From Fibrobacter sp. UWEL (GTDB lineage Bacteria > Fibrobacterota > Fibrobacteria > Fibrobacterales > Fibrobacteraceae), in assembly GCF_900142535.1 (NCBI RefSeq), contig NZ_FRBE01000003.1, forward strand, positions 145,360 through 209,359: a stretch of DNA of 64,000 nucleotides, in the 5' to 3' direction. The translations under genes were made by a program, and so were the position numbers. The notes under the pieces are model-generated. The model searched no databases. It worked only from the letters and a program-made list of their open reading frames with translations, and was not told the origin of the DNA. Positions 27,014 through 35,676 of this stretch are shown here, piece after piece; position 1 is the first letter of the stretch, and each line of letters starts with the position of its first letter.

Positions 27014-27033
27014 CTGTCGCAAATTTTGCGACA
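27014..27033. repeat. 20-bp quasi-palindrome upstream of the FAD gene
   Basis: CTGTCGCAAATTTTGCGACA, with 9-bp arms around a central T. The identical 20 bases occur inside the neighbouring RhuM-like gene at 27509-27528. This copy lies where an operator for the FAD-gene promoter would be. On the minus strand it is followed by TTTCTTTTTT and could also act as a terminator or attenuator. Confidence 0.7.
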
Positions 27034-27071
27034 ACCACTTGGATTTAATACGAGAGGAATCTGTTTAATTG

Positions 27072-27116
27072 TGAACGCACTGCGTTCATAATTGCGAATA
27101 TGCTGTATTCGCAATT
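27072..27116. repeat. Two adjacent inverted repeats
   Basis: TGAACGC/GCGTTCA (27072-27088) is followed by AATTGCGAATA/TATTCGCAATT (27090-27116, 11-bp arms, 5-base loop). They lie in the AT-rich gap between the FAD gene and the RhuM-like gene; no T-tract follows directly. The rest of 27117-27291 is AT-rich and holds no visible gene. Confidence 0.55.
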
Positions 27117-27291
27117 GAGTAAAGGGTGTAAGTTTTTTATCCCTATGTACAAATTTTGCACATGAGATATTTTCCTTGAATTCAGCTGCTCCAATGTAAA
27201 CTTTTACGCCCTTATGTAAATAATCCCTGAAAATTGCATCAAACGGGGTGAAAAAAGCGTGTTAAGGAATAAACCCTAAAAAAGGAATTCC

Positions 27292-28203
27292 ATGGATAAG
27301 ATAAACCAAGAAAATACGCTTGAAAAATCACAAGTAGGAGAAATCATTGCATATCACCCTGAAGGATCCATACACTTAGATGTAAGGGTTGTAGACGATT
27401 CGGTGTGGTTGAATAGGCAACAAATCTCGTTGCTATTTGGTAGGGATGTCAAAACTATTGGCAAACATATCAATAACGCATTGCAAGAGGAGTTGCGGGA
27501 TATGCCAACTGTCGCAAATTTTGCGACAGTTCAACGCGAAGGTGAAAGAATTGTGTCCAGAAATATTGAGCACTATAATCTTGACGTTATTCTTTCCGTA
27601 GGCTATCGTGTAAAGTCATCAAATGGCGTAAAGTTCCGTCGCTGGGCTAATCAAGTGCTTAAGGATCACTTGCTCAAAGGATACAGCATCAATCAGCGAT
27701 TGATGTTGACGGAGGCGCGCATTGACCAACTGCATGCCGAAACAGAATCTCGACTTTCGTCTTTAGAAAAACAGGTTGAATTTTTCGTGAAAGCCAACAT
27801 ACCTCCTGCGGAAGGCACAATCCCTGCGAAATCCTGGTGGAGCGGCTACGATTTTGCTGTTCAACTGATTCAGTCCGCGCAAAAGGAGGTTGTGGTTATC
27901 GATCCTTATGCTAATGAAGTTGTAGTACGGCTTCTTGCTAAGCGGAATCCGGGCGTAAGTGCGCTTGTATATGCAACGCGGAAGAACCGCACTTTGCAAG
28001 AAGAGGTGGACTTGCTCAATCGCCAGATGCCGTCGGTGAAACTTGTTGGAATGCAGAACGTCCACGACCGTTTTATAATCGTGGACGAAACGGTTTATCA
28101 CCTTGGCGCTTCCATCAAGGATCTTGGCAAGGAACTGACAGCGTTTTCTATTTTGGAATTGCTGACAAAGGAACAACTACTTGCTATGATAGGAAGCAAA
28201 TAG
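27292..28203 (+). CDS. RhuM-like N-terminus fused to PLD-like C-terminal domain
   Basis: 303 residues. Residues ~15-135 match the RhuM (virulence-protein) domain: VWLNRQQISLLFGRDVKTI, then IEHYNLDVILSVGYRVKS and FRRWANQVLKDHLLKGY. A short coiled coil (~140-165) leads to a C-terminal domain with KEVVVIDPYA (~203) and NVHDRFIIVDETVYHLGASI (~257-276), which resembles a phospholipase-D half-site in which the HKD Lys is replaced by Arg. Such genes are often found in variable or defence regions; a nuclease or DNA-binding role is inference. AAAGGAATTCC precedes the ATG. Its codon use is more AT-rich than its neighbours, suggesting acquisition. Confidence 0.78.
   Translation: MDKINQENTLEKSQVGEIIAYHPEGSIHLDVRVVDDSVWLNRQQISLLFGRDVKTIGKHINNALQEELRDMPTVANFATVQREGERIVSRNIEHYNLDVILSVGYRVKSSNGVKFRRWANQVLKDHLLKGYSINQRLMLTEARIDQLHAETESRLSSLEKQVEFFVKANIPPAEGTIPAKSWWSGYDFAVQLIQSAQKEVVVIDPYANEVVVRLLAKRNPGVSALVYATRKNRTLQEEVDLLNRQMPSVKLVGMQNVHDRFIIVDETVYHLGASIKDLGKELTAFSILELLTKEQLLAMIGSK
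27507..27531. repeat. 25-bp palindrome inside the RhuM-like gene
   Basis: AACTGTCGCAAA (27507-27518), T, TTTGCGACAGTT (27520-27531): perfect 12-bp arms. It encodes TVANFATV in the conserved RhuM core. Twenty of its bases are identical to 27014-27033. Confidence 0.8.
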
Positions 28204-28212
28204 GGATTCCTT

Positions 28213-30003
28213 TTACAGCGTTCCTTCGTACACTACCAATCTCTTTCCGTCGATGGTTACGGCCATGCCGCTTTCCAGGGCGTTGAAGGCGTTCTTGGCG
28301 TTGGTGAGCCATACCAGGCGGGGGTTAATCAGGGGCAGGGTTTCTGCAGGGATTCTGCTTTCGCCTTCCACGATTACGCCGCGAACGTCACGGAGCACGG
28401 GGATGTATTCTTCAGTGAGGGTATTGCACAGCAGAATTTCGTTGCTGTCGCGACGGAGAAGCATGTAGGCTTCGGTGGGTGTCTTTGCGCGAAGGATACG
28501 GCCGTTGGCGCGTTCCACATCGGCAGAGGCGCAGCCGCCCTGTTCGCCCTTCACCAGTTCGTTACCTACGTGAAGCACGCGGATGGTGTTCACGATCTGG
28601 GCAGAAATGGGATAGCCAGAAGCCATGACAATCAGGTCGGAAATGTGGACGGCGCCGGCATCGTGGGCACTCTTGATGGCGTTCTGCACCATGGAATCGG
28701 AATCGTTCACCTGGTCAGCATACAGGGGGAATACGCCCCAGTTCAAAAGCAGCTGGCGCTTGACCTGAGCGTAGGGGGTCACAGCCAAAATGGGCTGGCT
28801 GGGACGGAACATGCTGATCATGCGGGCGGTGTTTCCCGTCAGGGTGGGGGTAATCAATGCGGCTGCCTTCACTTCGCGAGCGGTCTGGTAGGCATTCTGG
28901 GACACGATGCGGCTCATGTCGCCCTGCAGATCCATCTCGAAGGATTCGCGCATCTTCTTGTAGTATTCCGGGGAGTATTCAACGGTAACAGCCACGCGGA
29001 CCAGAGTTTCCACCGCTTCGATGGGATAGAGTCCGTTGGCGGTTTCGCCAGAGAGCATCACGGCGTCGGTACCGTCAAAAATAGCGTTTGCTACGTCGGT
29101 CAGTTCCGCACGAGTGGGGCGGGGATGCTGGATCATGGAATCCAACATCTGGGTGGCGGTAATCACCGGCTTGCCCAATTGGCGGCAAACGCGGATAATG
29201 TGCTTCTGTGCCAGAGGAATCTTTTCGGTGGGCAGCTGAACGCCAAGGTCACCGCGGGCAATCATGATGCCGTCTGCAGTGCTTGCAATTTCGCGGATGT
29301 TGTTCAGACCTTCTTCGTTTTCGATCTTGGCAATAATCTTTGCCTTGGAATTGAGACTTTCCAGGTAGCGGCGGATTTCCTGCACTTCGCTGGCGTAGCT
29401 TACGAAGGAGGCTGCCACAAAGTCTACGTCCTGTTCGGCGCCGAACTTAATGTCGTTCTTGTCCTGTTCGCTCATGATGGGAAGGCCGGCGTGCAAACCG
29501 ATGAGGTTCACGTTCTTCTTGCTTCCGATGGCGGCGGAGTTCTTGGCCACACACTTGACGGTAAAACCATCAGTTTCTTCTACGTCCAGTTCCAGGAGGC
29601 CGTCGGCAATCAAAATGCGGTGGCCGGGCTGAACCTTCTGGGGCAATTCCTTCCAGGACAGGCTCAACTTTGCCGGTTCCGAACCTGCAGCGCCGCGAGT
29701 CAACGTATCGTCAACGGTAACCCAGACCTTGTCGCCCTTGTTGAACTGAATGACTGCATCGCCCTCGGTATTGCCGGTACGGATTTCGGGACCCTTGGTG
29801 TCCAGCATCAATGCGATGGGGCGCTTGAGGCTTGCGGAAACGCGCTTCACCCTGTCCATGGCTTCCTTGTGGGATTCGTGGGAGCCATGAGAAAAATTGA
29901 AACGGGCCACGTTCATGCCTGCGATAATCAGGCGGGAGACTACGTCGTCGTCCTTAGTGGTGGGGCCCATGGAGCATACAATTTTTGTCTTGTGGGTGAA
30001 CAT
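28213..30003 (-). CDS. pyk: Pyruvate kinase with extra C-terminal domain
   Basis: Converts PEP and ADP to pyruvate and ATP. The N-terminal TIM barrel shows ARFNFSHGSHESH (~33-45), LDTKGPEIRTG (~67-77), KIENEEGLNNI, and the active-site Lys region (IIAKIENEEGL, ~216). MIARGDLGVQ (~240) and TATQMLDSMI (~274) follow. The regulatory C-domain runs to ~475. The remaining ~120 residues form an extra domain similar to the PEP-utiliser-like extension of Bacillus-type enzymes, giving 596 residues rather than ~470. It is convergent with the RhuM-like gene, only 9 bases apart. Confidence 0.95.
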   Translation of the reverse strand: MFTHKTKIVCSMGPTTKDDDVVSRLIIAGMNVARFNFSHGSHESHKEAMDRVKRVSASLKRPIALMLDTKGPEIRTGNTEGDAVIQFNKGDKVWVTVDDTLTRGAAGSEPAKLSLSWKELPQKVQPGHRILIADGLLELDVEETDGFTVKCVAKNSAAIGSKKNVNLIGLHAGLPIMSEQDKNDIKFGAEQDVDFVAASFVSYASEVQEIRRYLESLNSKAKIIAKIENEEGLNNIREIASTADGIMIARGDLGVQLPTEKIPLAQKHIIRVCRQLGKPVITATQMLDSMIQHPRPTRAELTDVANAIFDGTDAVMLSGETANGLYPIEAVETLVRVAVTVEYSPEYYKKMRESFEMDLQGDMSRIVSQNAYQTAREVKAAALITPTLTGNTARMISMFRPSQPILAVTPYAQVKRQLLLNWGVFPLYADQVNDSDSMVQNAIKSAHDAGAVHISDLIVMASGYPISAQIVNTIRVLHVGNELVKGEQGGCASADVERANGRILRAKTPTEAYMLLRRDSNEILLCNTLTEEYIPVLRDVRGVIVEGESRIPAETLPLINPRLVWLTNAKNAFNALESGMAVTIDGKRLVVYEGTL

Positions 30004-30166
30004 ATTTCGCCTCTTTTTCCTTCTTAATTGGCTTTCGTATTTTTCGGCGCCAATGATAAAAATTTTTGATACATTCCCAAAGGGTAAAAATGCACGTACT
30101 AAAAAAGTATGAATCCCATATTTTGAATCCTTTTCATATTCCGTACAATAAAAACGCTAGAGTTAC

Positions 30167-30198
30167 AAAAAAGGTGAGGCTTGTGGCCTCACCTTTTT
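30167..30198 (-). terminator. Terminator of the beta-helix/barrel gene
   Basis: GGTGAGGC (30173-30180) and GCCTCACC (30186-30193) with a TTGTG loop, flanked by As on the left and Ts on the right. It lies just after the minus-strand gene ending at 30217. The upstream part of this gap (30004-30166) is the AT-rich promoter region of pyk, with no gene seen. Confidence 0.85.
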
Positions 30199-30216
30199 AA
30201 ATCCTGCGGGGTTTTA

Positions 30217-33200
30217 TTAGAATACGTAATTCAGTCTTACGCCGCCAAAGATGTCCTTGTATTCGTCGCTACGATTGTCGGGACGATAATACAGGCCTGC
30301 GCCGGTATACCATTCGGAATAGAAGGATTTGGTGTGGTTGACGCGGAGGCTTAAGTTGCCTACAACGTCCATTTCTGTTTCTTCCACTTCGTCGTCTTGG
30401 TCATCCCAGCTGGTGGTCAAGTAACGGAACTGGGCGTCTGCGCTGAGAACCAGGAATCGACTCAGGAACGGCATCTCGAATTCGTCTTCGATGACGACTT
30501 CTGCTTCGCTCATGTTGTCGCGGGTGTAGCTCTTGAATCGGGGGGTCACTGCAAAACGATTCTGGAGCATGCTCAGTGTGGTGGTCACAGAGATGGGGTA
30601 TGCCTGGTCGAAGTAGTCTGCGCCGCCATAATAGTAACCCAGCTTTTCCCAGGTAGTATTGGCAAAGTTGAACTTACTTGCAAGACTATCCTTCTCGAAT
30701 TCTGAAATATCGGAACGCACTGTCCAGCGGCCGCCTGCCTTGAATACGGACTTGTAGGCGTTCATGGATGCGTTCAGGCTAAAGACATGCTTGAGGGATT
30801 TTTCCACCAAGCCGGATGCAAGATATTCCTCAGAGAAGGTGGAAGTGTATTGGGCCCAGCGTTCTGCGTCCACTTCATATTCTTCGCCGTCATCATCGAT
30901 GGTGGTGGTTTCCTTGTTCTTGCGGGGCTTGAACCACTTGTCCTTATAGATGCCGTCTTCCAGGATGTAGCTGCCGTGAAGCTGGGTGGGTCGATTCTGG
31001 CTTCTGTATTCCAGGTTATAGCCCACCTTCAGGTCCACCAGCTGGGCAATCTTGAAGGAGTTTTCCAAGTTGAATTTCTGGATGTACTTGGTACGGTCAT
31101 TATCCAGTTCGTGTTCGTCCAGCCATTCGTCGGATGCGTCCTGGAAGAAGCCCCAGCGGGTACCTTCACCAAGGCCAAACAGGTTGGTCTTGCTTCCGTT
31201 ACCGGCGTTTTCCACATTCAAGTCATAGCTGAAATTCAAGGTCCAGAAATTGGTAATGATCTGTTCCAATTCGCCGCCGAATTCACGAGTGTCGGACAGC
31301 TGGTCCGGAGAGCCTACGCTGTAGAAGTCTTCGCCCACATACTTGATGTGGCCGGAAATCTGGGTCTTGTAAATCTTCCAGTAGAGGGTTGCACCGATGG
31401 CGAAATTCTGACTTCCCCAGTTGAGACCTGCCACGCGACTGTCATCAACGTCATCTTCCTTAGCGGCTTGAGCCTTCTTGGCCTTGTTAATCAAGTCTTC
31501 CAGAAGGGTGCGCATTTCAGAGGGATTGAGGGAGGAATTTTCTCCAAAGATTTCCTGCAGTTCTGCAATGGACAAGCTTGAGATTCTGTTAGGATGCTGC
31601 ATCAGCTGACGTAACTTGGTGTAGTTGCTGACGCTGATTCCTTCTTCGGAAAAAACCTTGTTGATGGCTCGTTCTGCCTGGACTTGGGCGGTGTCTGCAC
31701 GACCAACAGCAATCATGCCTTTCAGTTCGATATCGCCCGGATAGAAAAGCCAGTTACCGTCGGCAAAGGCGGTAAGGGACTTCTGCATCGGCTCGCTGGT
31801 CAAGTCACTGTGGTTGTTTCCGCTGCGAAAGACGGGGTCCGCAATTTCGTCATTGGCATAGAGCATGCCGAGGGTGGCGTCAAATCTGCGGAGGGGAGCC
31901 CACTTAATCTGGCCGCCATAGACCATGCGCTGGGCCTGAGCTTCGCCATCGTCAATGTAATCGTTGTACAAGTACGGATGACGATCTCCCACCAGATACG
32001 GCTTGCGGTTTTCGCCACCGAATGCATTAAACTGCAACAGAGGCTGTTCCGCATTGTTCTTGGAAAGAGACAAGGTGTAGTCTACGCCAAACAACGGCAT
32101 GGAGGACATATAGATGTCTCCACCAGTTTTTTGATGGTCGCCCACAATGACCTGGTTCTTGTCGTCCTTATAGCTCAAGGTTACAGGGTTGGGGGAAAAG
32201 TGATTCCAGGAATCCGCCGTCATGTCGGTGTTGAATTCGATGGTCTTGCCTTCGGGCGAGGTCATGAGCATATAGACGCTTGCCTCACCGCCAAAGCCTG
32301 GAACCTGGAAGGTGTTCTTATAATGCTTCTTGTAGAAGATGGTGTCTTCGCCCACCACGTCCGGAGTCTCTTTGTGGTTCTTGCGAGTCTGTACGTAGTG
32401 GTAGTTTCCACCAAGCATTACATTACCGATGATAGACCATTCCTTAGAGGTGGTGTCGGCAACATTTTCGGCTTTTTCCTTAGCGGCTACCAAATCCTTG
32501 ATTTCCTCTTTGCCCATTGCCTTTCGGCTTTGAACGCCGGGGATTTCCGGATCCGGAGGAAGCATGGAAATCACAGCATCTACGTTGGGGTCAAAGTCCT
32601 TGACGTTTCCGGAAATACTTGCCAGAACGGACTTTTCGAGAACTTCCCTGGATGCAGAACCGAGCTTGTTCTTGGTTACGGTCGTGTTGGTGAAGGTCAG
32701 GTAGGTGTTGCCCTTGTCCACCACGCCTACCTGGTTTTCTTCCATGGTGACGGTAACGACGTCGGTCTGTGCCAATTCGGAATTCAGCAATGCCACCTTG
32801 TTGTTGATGAACTTGGTTCGCTGAACGCTGGAAATGGAGTGGTTTGCCAGATGGAGGGCTGCGCCTTCGTTATCGAAGAAGTAGCTGTCGCTTAGGTCTA
32901 GCTTGGAGTTTCTTGCGAAAAGGCCGCGGCTTGTGGTCTTCTCGATGGTGGAAGACTGTATGGTCAGTCGGCTGTTTTCAAGAATGATGCCGTTTTCTGC
33001 GCCAGAGATGGTGGCGAAGTGAATTTCGGACTTCATGTCGCCGGACAGGTAGATTCCCTTCCAGTCTCCATTTTTCGGGACGGAAGCGGCAGACTTGAAG
33101 ATCACATTCTGGTTGCGATTGCCTGCTACAATGAGCTGGCCCTGAACATCAATAGCGGTATTGGGGGCGAACTGCAGGACAACGCCGGGTTCAATCACCA

Positions 33201-33609
33201 AGACTGCATGAGGTTCCACGAAAAGGTTTTCCTGTACCAGGTAGGGGGATTTATCCGCCTTTAAGAAACCGTGGAGCTTACCGCCGATCTTGGTTCCCTT
33301 CTGCAAAATCACGGGAACTTCTTCGTCTGGAATAAATACGCTAGGATTGTTTTGAACGATAGGGGCGGGTTCCGCTGCGGGTGCTGCAGGTTCTGCAACA
33401 GGTGCCGGTTCTGCTACCGGAGCGGCTGGTTCTGCGACTGGTGCCGGGTTTGCAACAGGTGCGGGCACAGCAACTTTTGTTGTATCAACGGCCGGAGCTT
33501 CTGCAACGGGAGCAGGTGCTTCGGCAGGCTCAGCAACCTTGGTAGTATCCTGTGCCAATGCCATGGCGGTGGTCACGGCAACTGCGGTCATCACGAAAGG
33601 TATCTTCAT
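30217..33609 (-). CDS. Large outer-membrane protein: Pro/Ala linker, beta-helix and beta-barrel
   Basis: 1130 residues. A signal peptide (TAVAVTTAMALAQ) is followed by an Ala/Pro/Val/Glu linker (~20-95), starting with KVAEPAEA from the dispersed repeat. Residues ~110-330 form a right-handed parallel beta-helix (repeated short strands such as GIILENSRLTIQSSTIEKT and GLFARNSKLDLSDSYFFDN). From ~385 on, alternating aromatic strands and a final Phe (GGVRLNYVF) indicate an outer-membrane barrel. The helix may be displayed on or under the barrel to bind polysaccharide or another surface partner; the function is unknown. Its ATG overlaps the stop of the FecR-domain gene by one base. Confidence 0.75.
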   Translation of the reverse strand: MKIPFVMTAVAVTTAMALAQDTTKVAEPAEAPAPVAEAPAVDTTKVAVPAPVANPAPVAEPAAPVAEPAPVAEPAAPAAEPAPIVQNNPSVFIPDEEVPVILQKGTKIGGKLHGFLKADKSPYLVQENLFVEPHAVLVIEPGVVLQFAPNTAIDVQGQLIVAGNRNQNVIFKSAASVPKNGDWKGIYLSGDMKSEIHFATISGAENGIILENSRLTIQSSTIEKTTSRGLFARNSKLDLSDSYFFDNEGAALHLANHSISSVQRTKFINNKVALLNSELAQTDVVTVTMEENQVGVVDKGNTYLTFTNTTVTKNKLGSASREVLEKSVLASISGNVKDFDPNVDAVISMLPPDPEIPGVQSRKAMGKEEIKDLVAAKEKAENVADTTSKEWSIIGNVMLGGNYHYVQTRKNHKETPDVVGEDTIFYKKHYKNTFQVPGFGGEASVYMLMTSPEGKTIEFNTDMTADSWNHFSPNPVTLSYKDDKNQVIVGDHQKTGGDIYMSSMPLFGVDYTLSLSKNNAEQPLLQFNAFGGENRKPYLVGDRHPYLYNDYIDDGEAQAQRMVYGGQIKWAPLRRFDATLGMLYANDEIADPVFRSGNNHSDLTSEPMQKSLTAFADGNWLFYPGDIELKGMIAVGRADTAQVQAERAINKVFSEEGISVSNYTKLRQLMQHPNRISSLSIAELQEIFGENSSLNPSEMRTLLEDLINKAKKAQAAKEDDVDDSRVAGLNWGSQNFAIGATLYWKIYKTQISGHIKYVGEDFYSVGSPDQLSDTREFGGELEQIITNFWTLNFSYDLNVENAGNGSKTNLFGLGEGTRWGFFQDASDEWLDEHELDNDRTKYIQKFNLENSFKIAQLVDLKVGYNLEYRSQNRPTQLHGSYILEDGIYKDKWFKPRKNKETTTIDDDGEEYEVDAERWAQYTSTFSEEYLASGLVEKSLKHVFSLNASMNAYKSVFKAGGRWTVRSDISEFEKDSLASKFNFANTTWEKLGYYYGGADYFDQAYPISVTTTLSMLQNRFAVTPRFKSYTRDNMSEAEVVIEDEFEMPFLSRFLVLSADAQFRYLTTSWDDQDDEVEETEMDVVGNLSLRVNHTKSFYSEWYTGAGLYYRPDNRSDEYKDIFGGVRLNYVF
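33517..33540 (-). repeat. In-frame KVAEPAEA repeat in the beta-helix/barrel gene
   Basis: On the minus strand AAGGTTGCTGAGCCTGCC then GAAGCA, read KVAEPAEA just after the signal peptide. It differs by one base from the first copy in the TPR gene over the first 23 bases. Confidence 0.85.
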
Positions 33610-35528
33610 TACTTTACCTCGCTAGACTTGGAATTGGTGCTAAGGTCATACGTCTTGGTTGCCTTGATAATGGCGCCATTCTTCATCTTGACTTCGACGT
33701 TAATCGTTGTGACGGATCCCCAGGGTAATTCTACCTGGTAATCAACGCTGTGGGACTGAAGGCTAGAACCTTTGATGATTTCTGTCTTCTTGTCCTTCTG
33801 GGAAATGGAAATTTCCTTGATGTATACAGGATTGTTCTGGGTCATGCCGTTAATGGTGAAATGCATGGTTCTGTAAAGCAACTTGCTAGCTCCCTTGGGC
33901 GGAGGCGGCACACGATGCTTTTCGTAGTTGGATCCCTGGAACTGGATGCTGAACTTGTCCTTCTTGGGATAGCAGCCCAACTTGCGGGAAATGCTGTTCT
34001 TACGTCCTGCCAGGTCCTGGACCAGGAAGGAGTAATCGTACAGTCCGCTGGAAAGATCCATGGATGTCTGGCCATCGTTCTGGAAGGAAACGTCCATCAG
34101 GGGAGAACCTTCCTGGCTGGGGGTAAGCAGCACGATATCGCCCTTAGTCCCGCTGATATATAGTTCTACCTGGCACTTAACAGAGTCTGAACTCAAGAAA
34201 GTAACAGTGGGGGCTGTAAGGTTTACGTCGGGGCAGCTCTTGTTCACGCTAAGTTCGGCTGTTGCGACTTCCTTGCCTAAGGAGTTGGATTCGTATTCCA
34301 CCTTAATCTGACTCTCGTTCCAATTACCTGCCACGTCACTTACGGGGGTAGAATAGCTGAACTTGCCATTGGGGAACAGCAGAAGCAGATTGTCAGAAAC
34401 ATATTTGTTTCCGATTTTCACGCGGAGAGATGCAGAAGGATCGCTGGGGTCGAAAACGCCTTCCACGGTAGCGGTACCCCTATCGCAAACGTCAATGACG
34501 GCGGGGGAGGTCAGTGCCAGCGGGACGTGGACGGGAGTGGTGTCCTGCTTGACGGTGTCTGCTGCGGGGCTCTTGTAGAAGGTCTTGATGAGGCCGCAAT
34601 CGGTGCTTATCTTGCCCAGGGAACAAGTGATGGGGAATTTCTTGTCCCCTTCGGAGTCGGATGCCCAACCGGTAGTTACGGAAATTTCATCGCCGGTAGA
34701 TGCAATGGTCTGGCCTGCTATAGTCACATTTAAGCCCTGCTTACAAATGGCCTTCAAGGTGACTGTGGTAGTGGTAATGGTGTCGGGGAGGTTGCTGGTA
34801 TTGCACTGGAGGGAATCCTTGAGGCTGTTCAGCAGTTCCACGTACTGGCTGTCCATCTGCTTTGCCTTCTGGATAATGGAGTCCAGGACTACGGTGGAGT
34901 CCTCGAAGAGCTTTTCGACTTCTTTCAGGAATTCCATTTCACCGGAAGCGGCCAAGTTGATCACCTGGTAGATTCCGTCAGCATCAGGCAGGAGGGTCTG
35001 TCCACCTGTAATGGAATAGCTCTGATTGCCGAAAATCAGGTCAAGCGCACCTTCGAGAAGGGAGGCGTAGGCCATGCCATTGGGCAATGTGCCGAACACA
35101 CCCTGGGTACCGCGGATTGCTGCTGTGGCGGTACCGGTCGTGAACTTGATGGAACTTTTTGCATTTGCCTGTTTCTGGACGCTGAATTTCATGCGGCCTT
35201 TCTTGATTTCGGCAGCGAACTTGTTGACGCCGTCCTCCGAGAGTAGTTCGGGGATTTCCACCATGGAATTTTCATCGATGGTTACGGAACTTCCGTCGGG
35301 AAGGGCTATGATGACCTGTTCTTCCAGAATCGTGCGGATTTTGTCGTTCTGGTTAACTTTTTTACCGGACTGGCGGATAGACTTCCAGTCACTCTTGCCG
35401 GCTTTCATGATCTGGGGGTCGCCCAGGGTAAAGGTAATCTTGCCGGAACCAGACTTGGCGGCAGAAGAAAAGCATACTAGGACCGCTGTAAGCAGTGTTA
35501 CGGCCTTAAAATACTTCGAAAACGTCAT
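33609..35528 (-). CDS. Secreted FecR-domain protein
   Basis: 639 residues. After a signal peptide (VTLLTAVLVCFSSAA) comes a FecR-like domain: KSGKKVNQNDKIRTILEEQV-type segment (~50-70), IALPDGSSVTIDENSMVEI (~73-91), and the TATAAIRGTQGVFG segment (~133-146) with LLEGALDLIFG. The rest (~240-639) is a series of Ig-like or beta-sandwich segments with Cys pairs, Thr-rich linkers and no enzyme motif. FecR domains outside sigma regulation often anchor or present surface proteins. Its stop overlaps the start of the beta-helix/barrel gene (TAATG), so the two products probably work together at the cell surface. Confidence 0.8.
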   Translation of the reverse strand: MTFSKYFKAVTLLTAVLVCFSSAAKSGSGKITFTLGDPQIMKAGKSDWKSIRQSGKKVNQNDKIRTILEEQVIIALPDGSSVTIDENSMVEIPELLSEDGVNKFAAEIKKGRMKFSVQKQANAKSSIKFTTGTATAAIRGTQGVFGTLPNGMAYASLLEGALDLIFGNQSYSITGGQTLLPDADGIYQVINLAASGEMEFLKEVEKLFEDSTVVLDSIIQKAKQMDSQYVELLNSLKDSLQCNTSNLPDTITTTTVTLKAICKQGLNVTIAGQTIASTGDEISVTTGWASDSEGDKKFPITCSLGKISTDCGLIKTFYKSPAADTVKQDTTPVHVPLALTSPAVIDVCDRGTATVEGVFDPSDPSASLRVKIGNKYVSDNLLLLFPNGKFSYSTPVSDVAGNWNESQIKVEYESNSLGKEVATAELSVNKSCPDVNLTAPTVTFLSSDSVKCQVELYISGTKGDIVLLTPSQEGSPLMDVSFQNDGQTSMDLSSGLYDYSFLVQDLAGRKNSISRKLGCYPKKDKFSIQFQGSNYEKHRVPPPPKGASKLLYRTMHFTINGMTQNNPVYIKEISISQKDKKTEIIKGSSLQSHSVDYQVELPWGSVTTINVEVKMKNGAIIKATKTYDLSTNSKSSEVK

Positions 35529-35595
35529 ATTGCCTCACGAGATGAATGCAAACTGGGTCAAATATATGTATTTTTCTTTACAAGTCCGAGGTATG

Positions 35596-35601
35596 TATAA
35601 T
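35596..35601 (+). promoter_or_regulatory. Possible -10 element for the ybeY operon
   Basis: TATAAT inside a small dyad (TCCGAG/CTCGGA, 35584-35606). No good -35 is visible 16-18 bases upstream. It is the only strong -10-like sequence before the 94-residue gene. Confidence 0.35.
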
Positions 35602-35676
35602 CTCGGAAGGTAAGAAAAACGCTACTTTTTTCAAAGCAAATTGAAAGAAGTTCGTTTTATAACCCAAAGGATAAAT

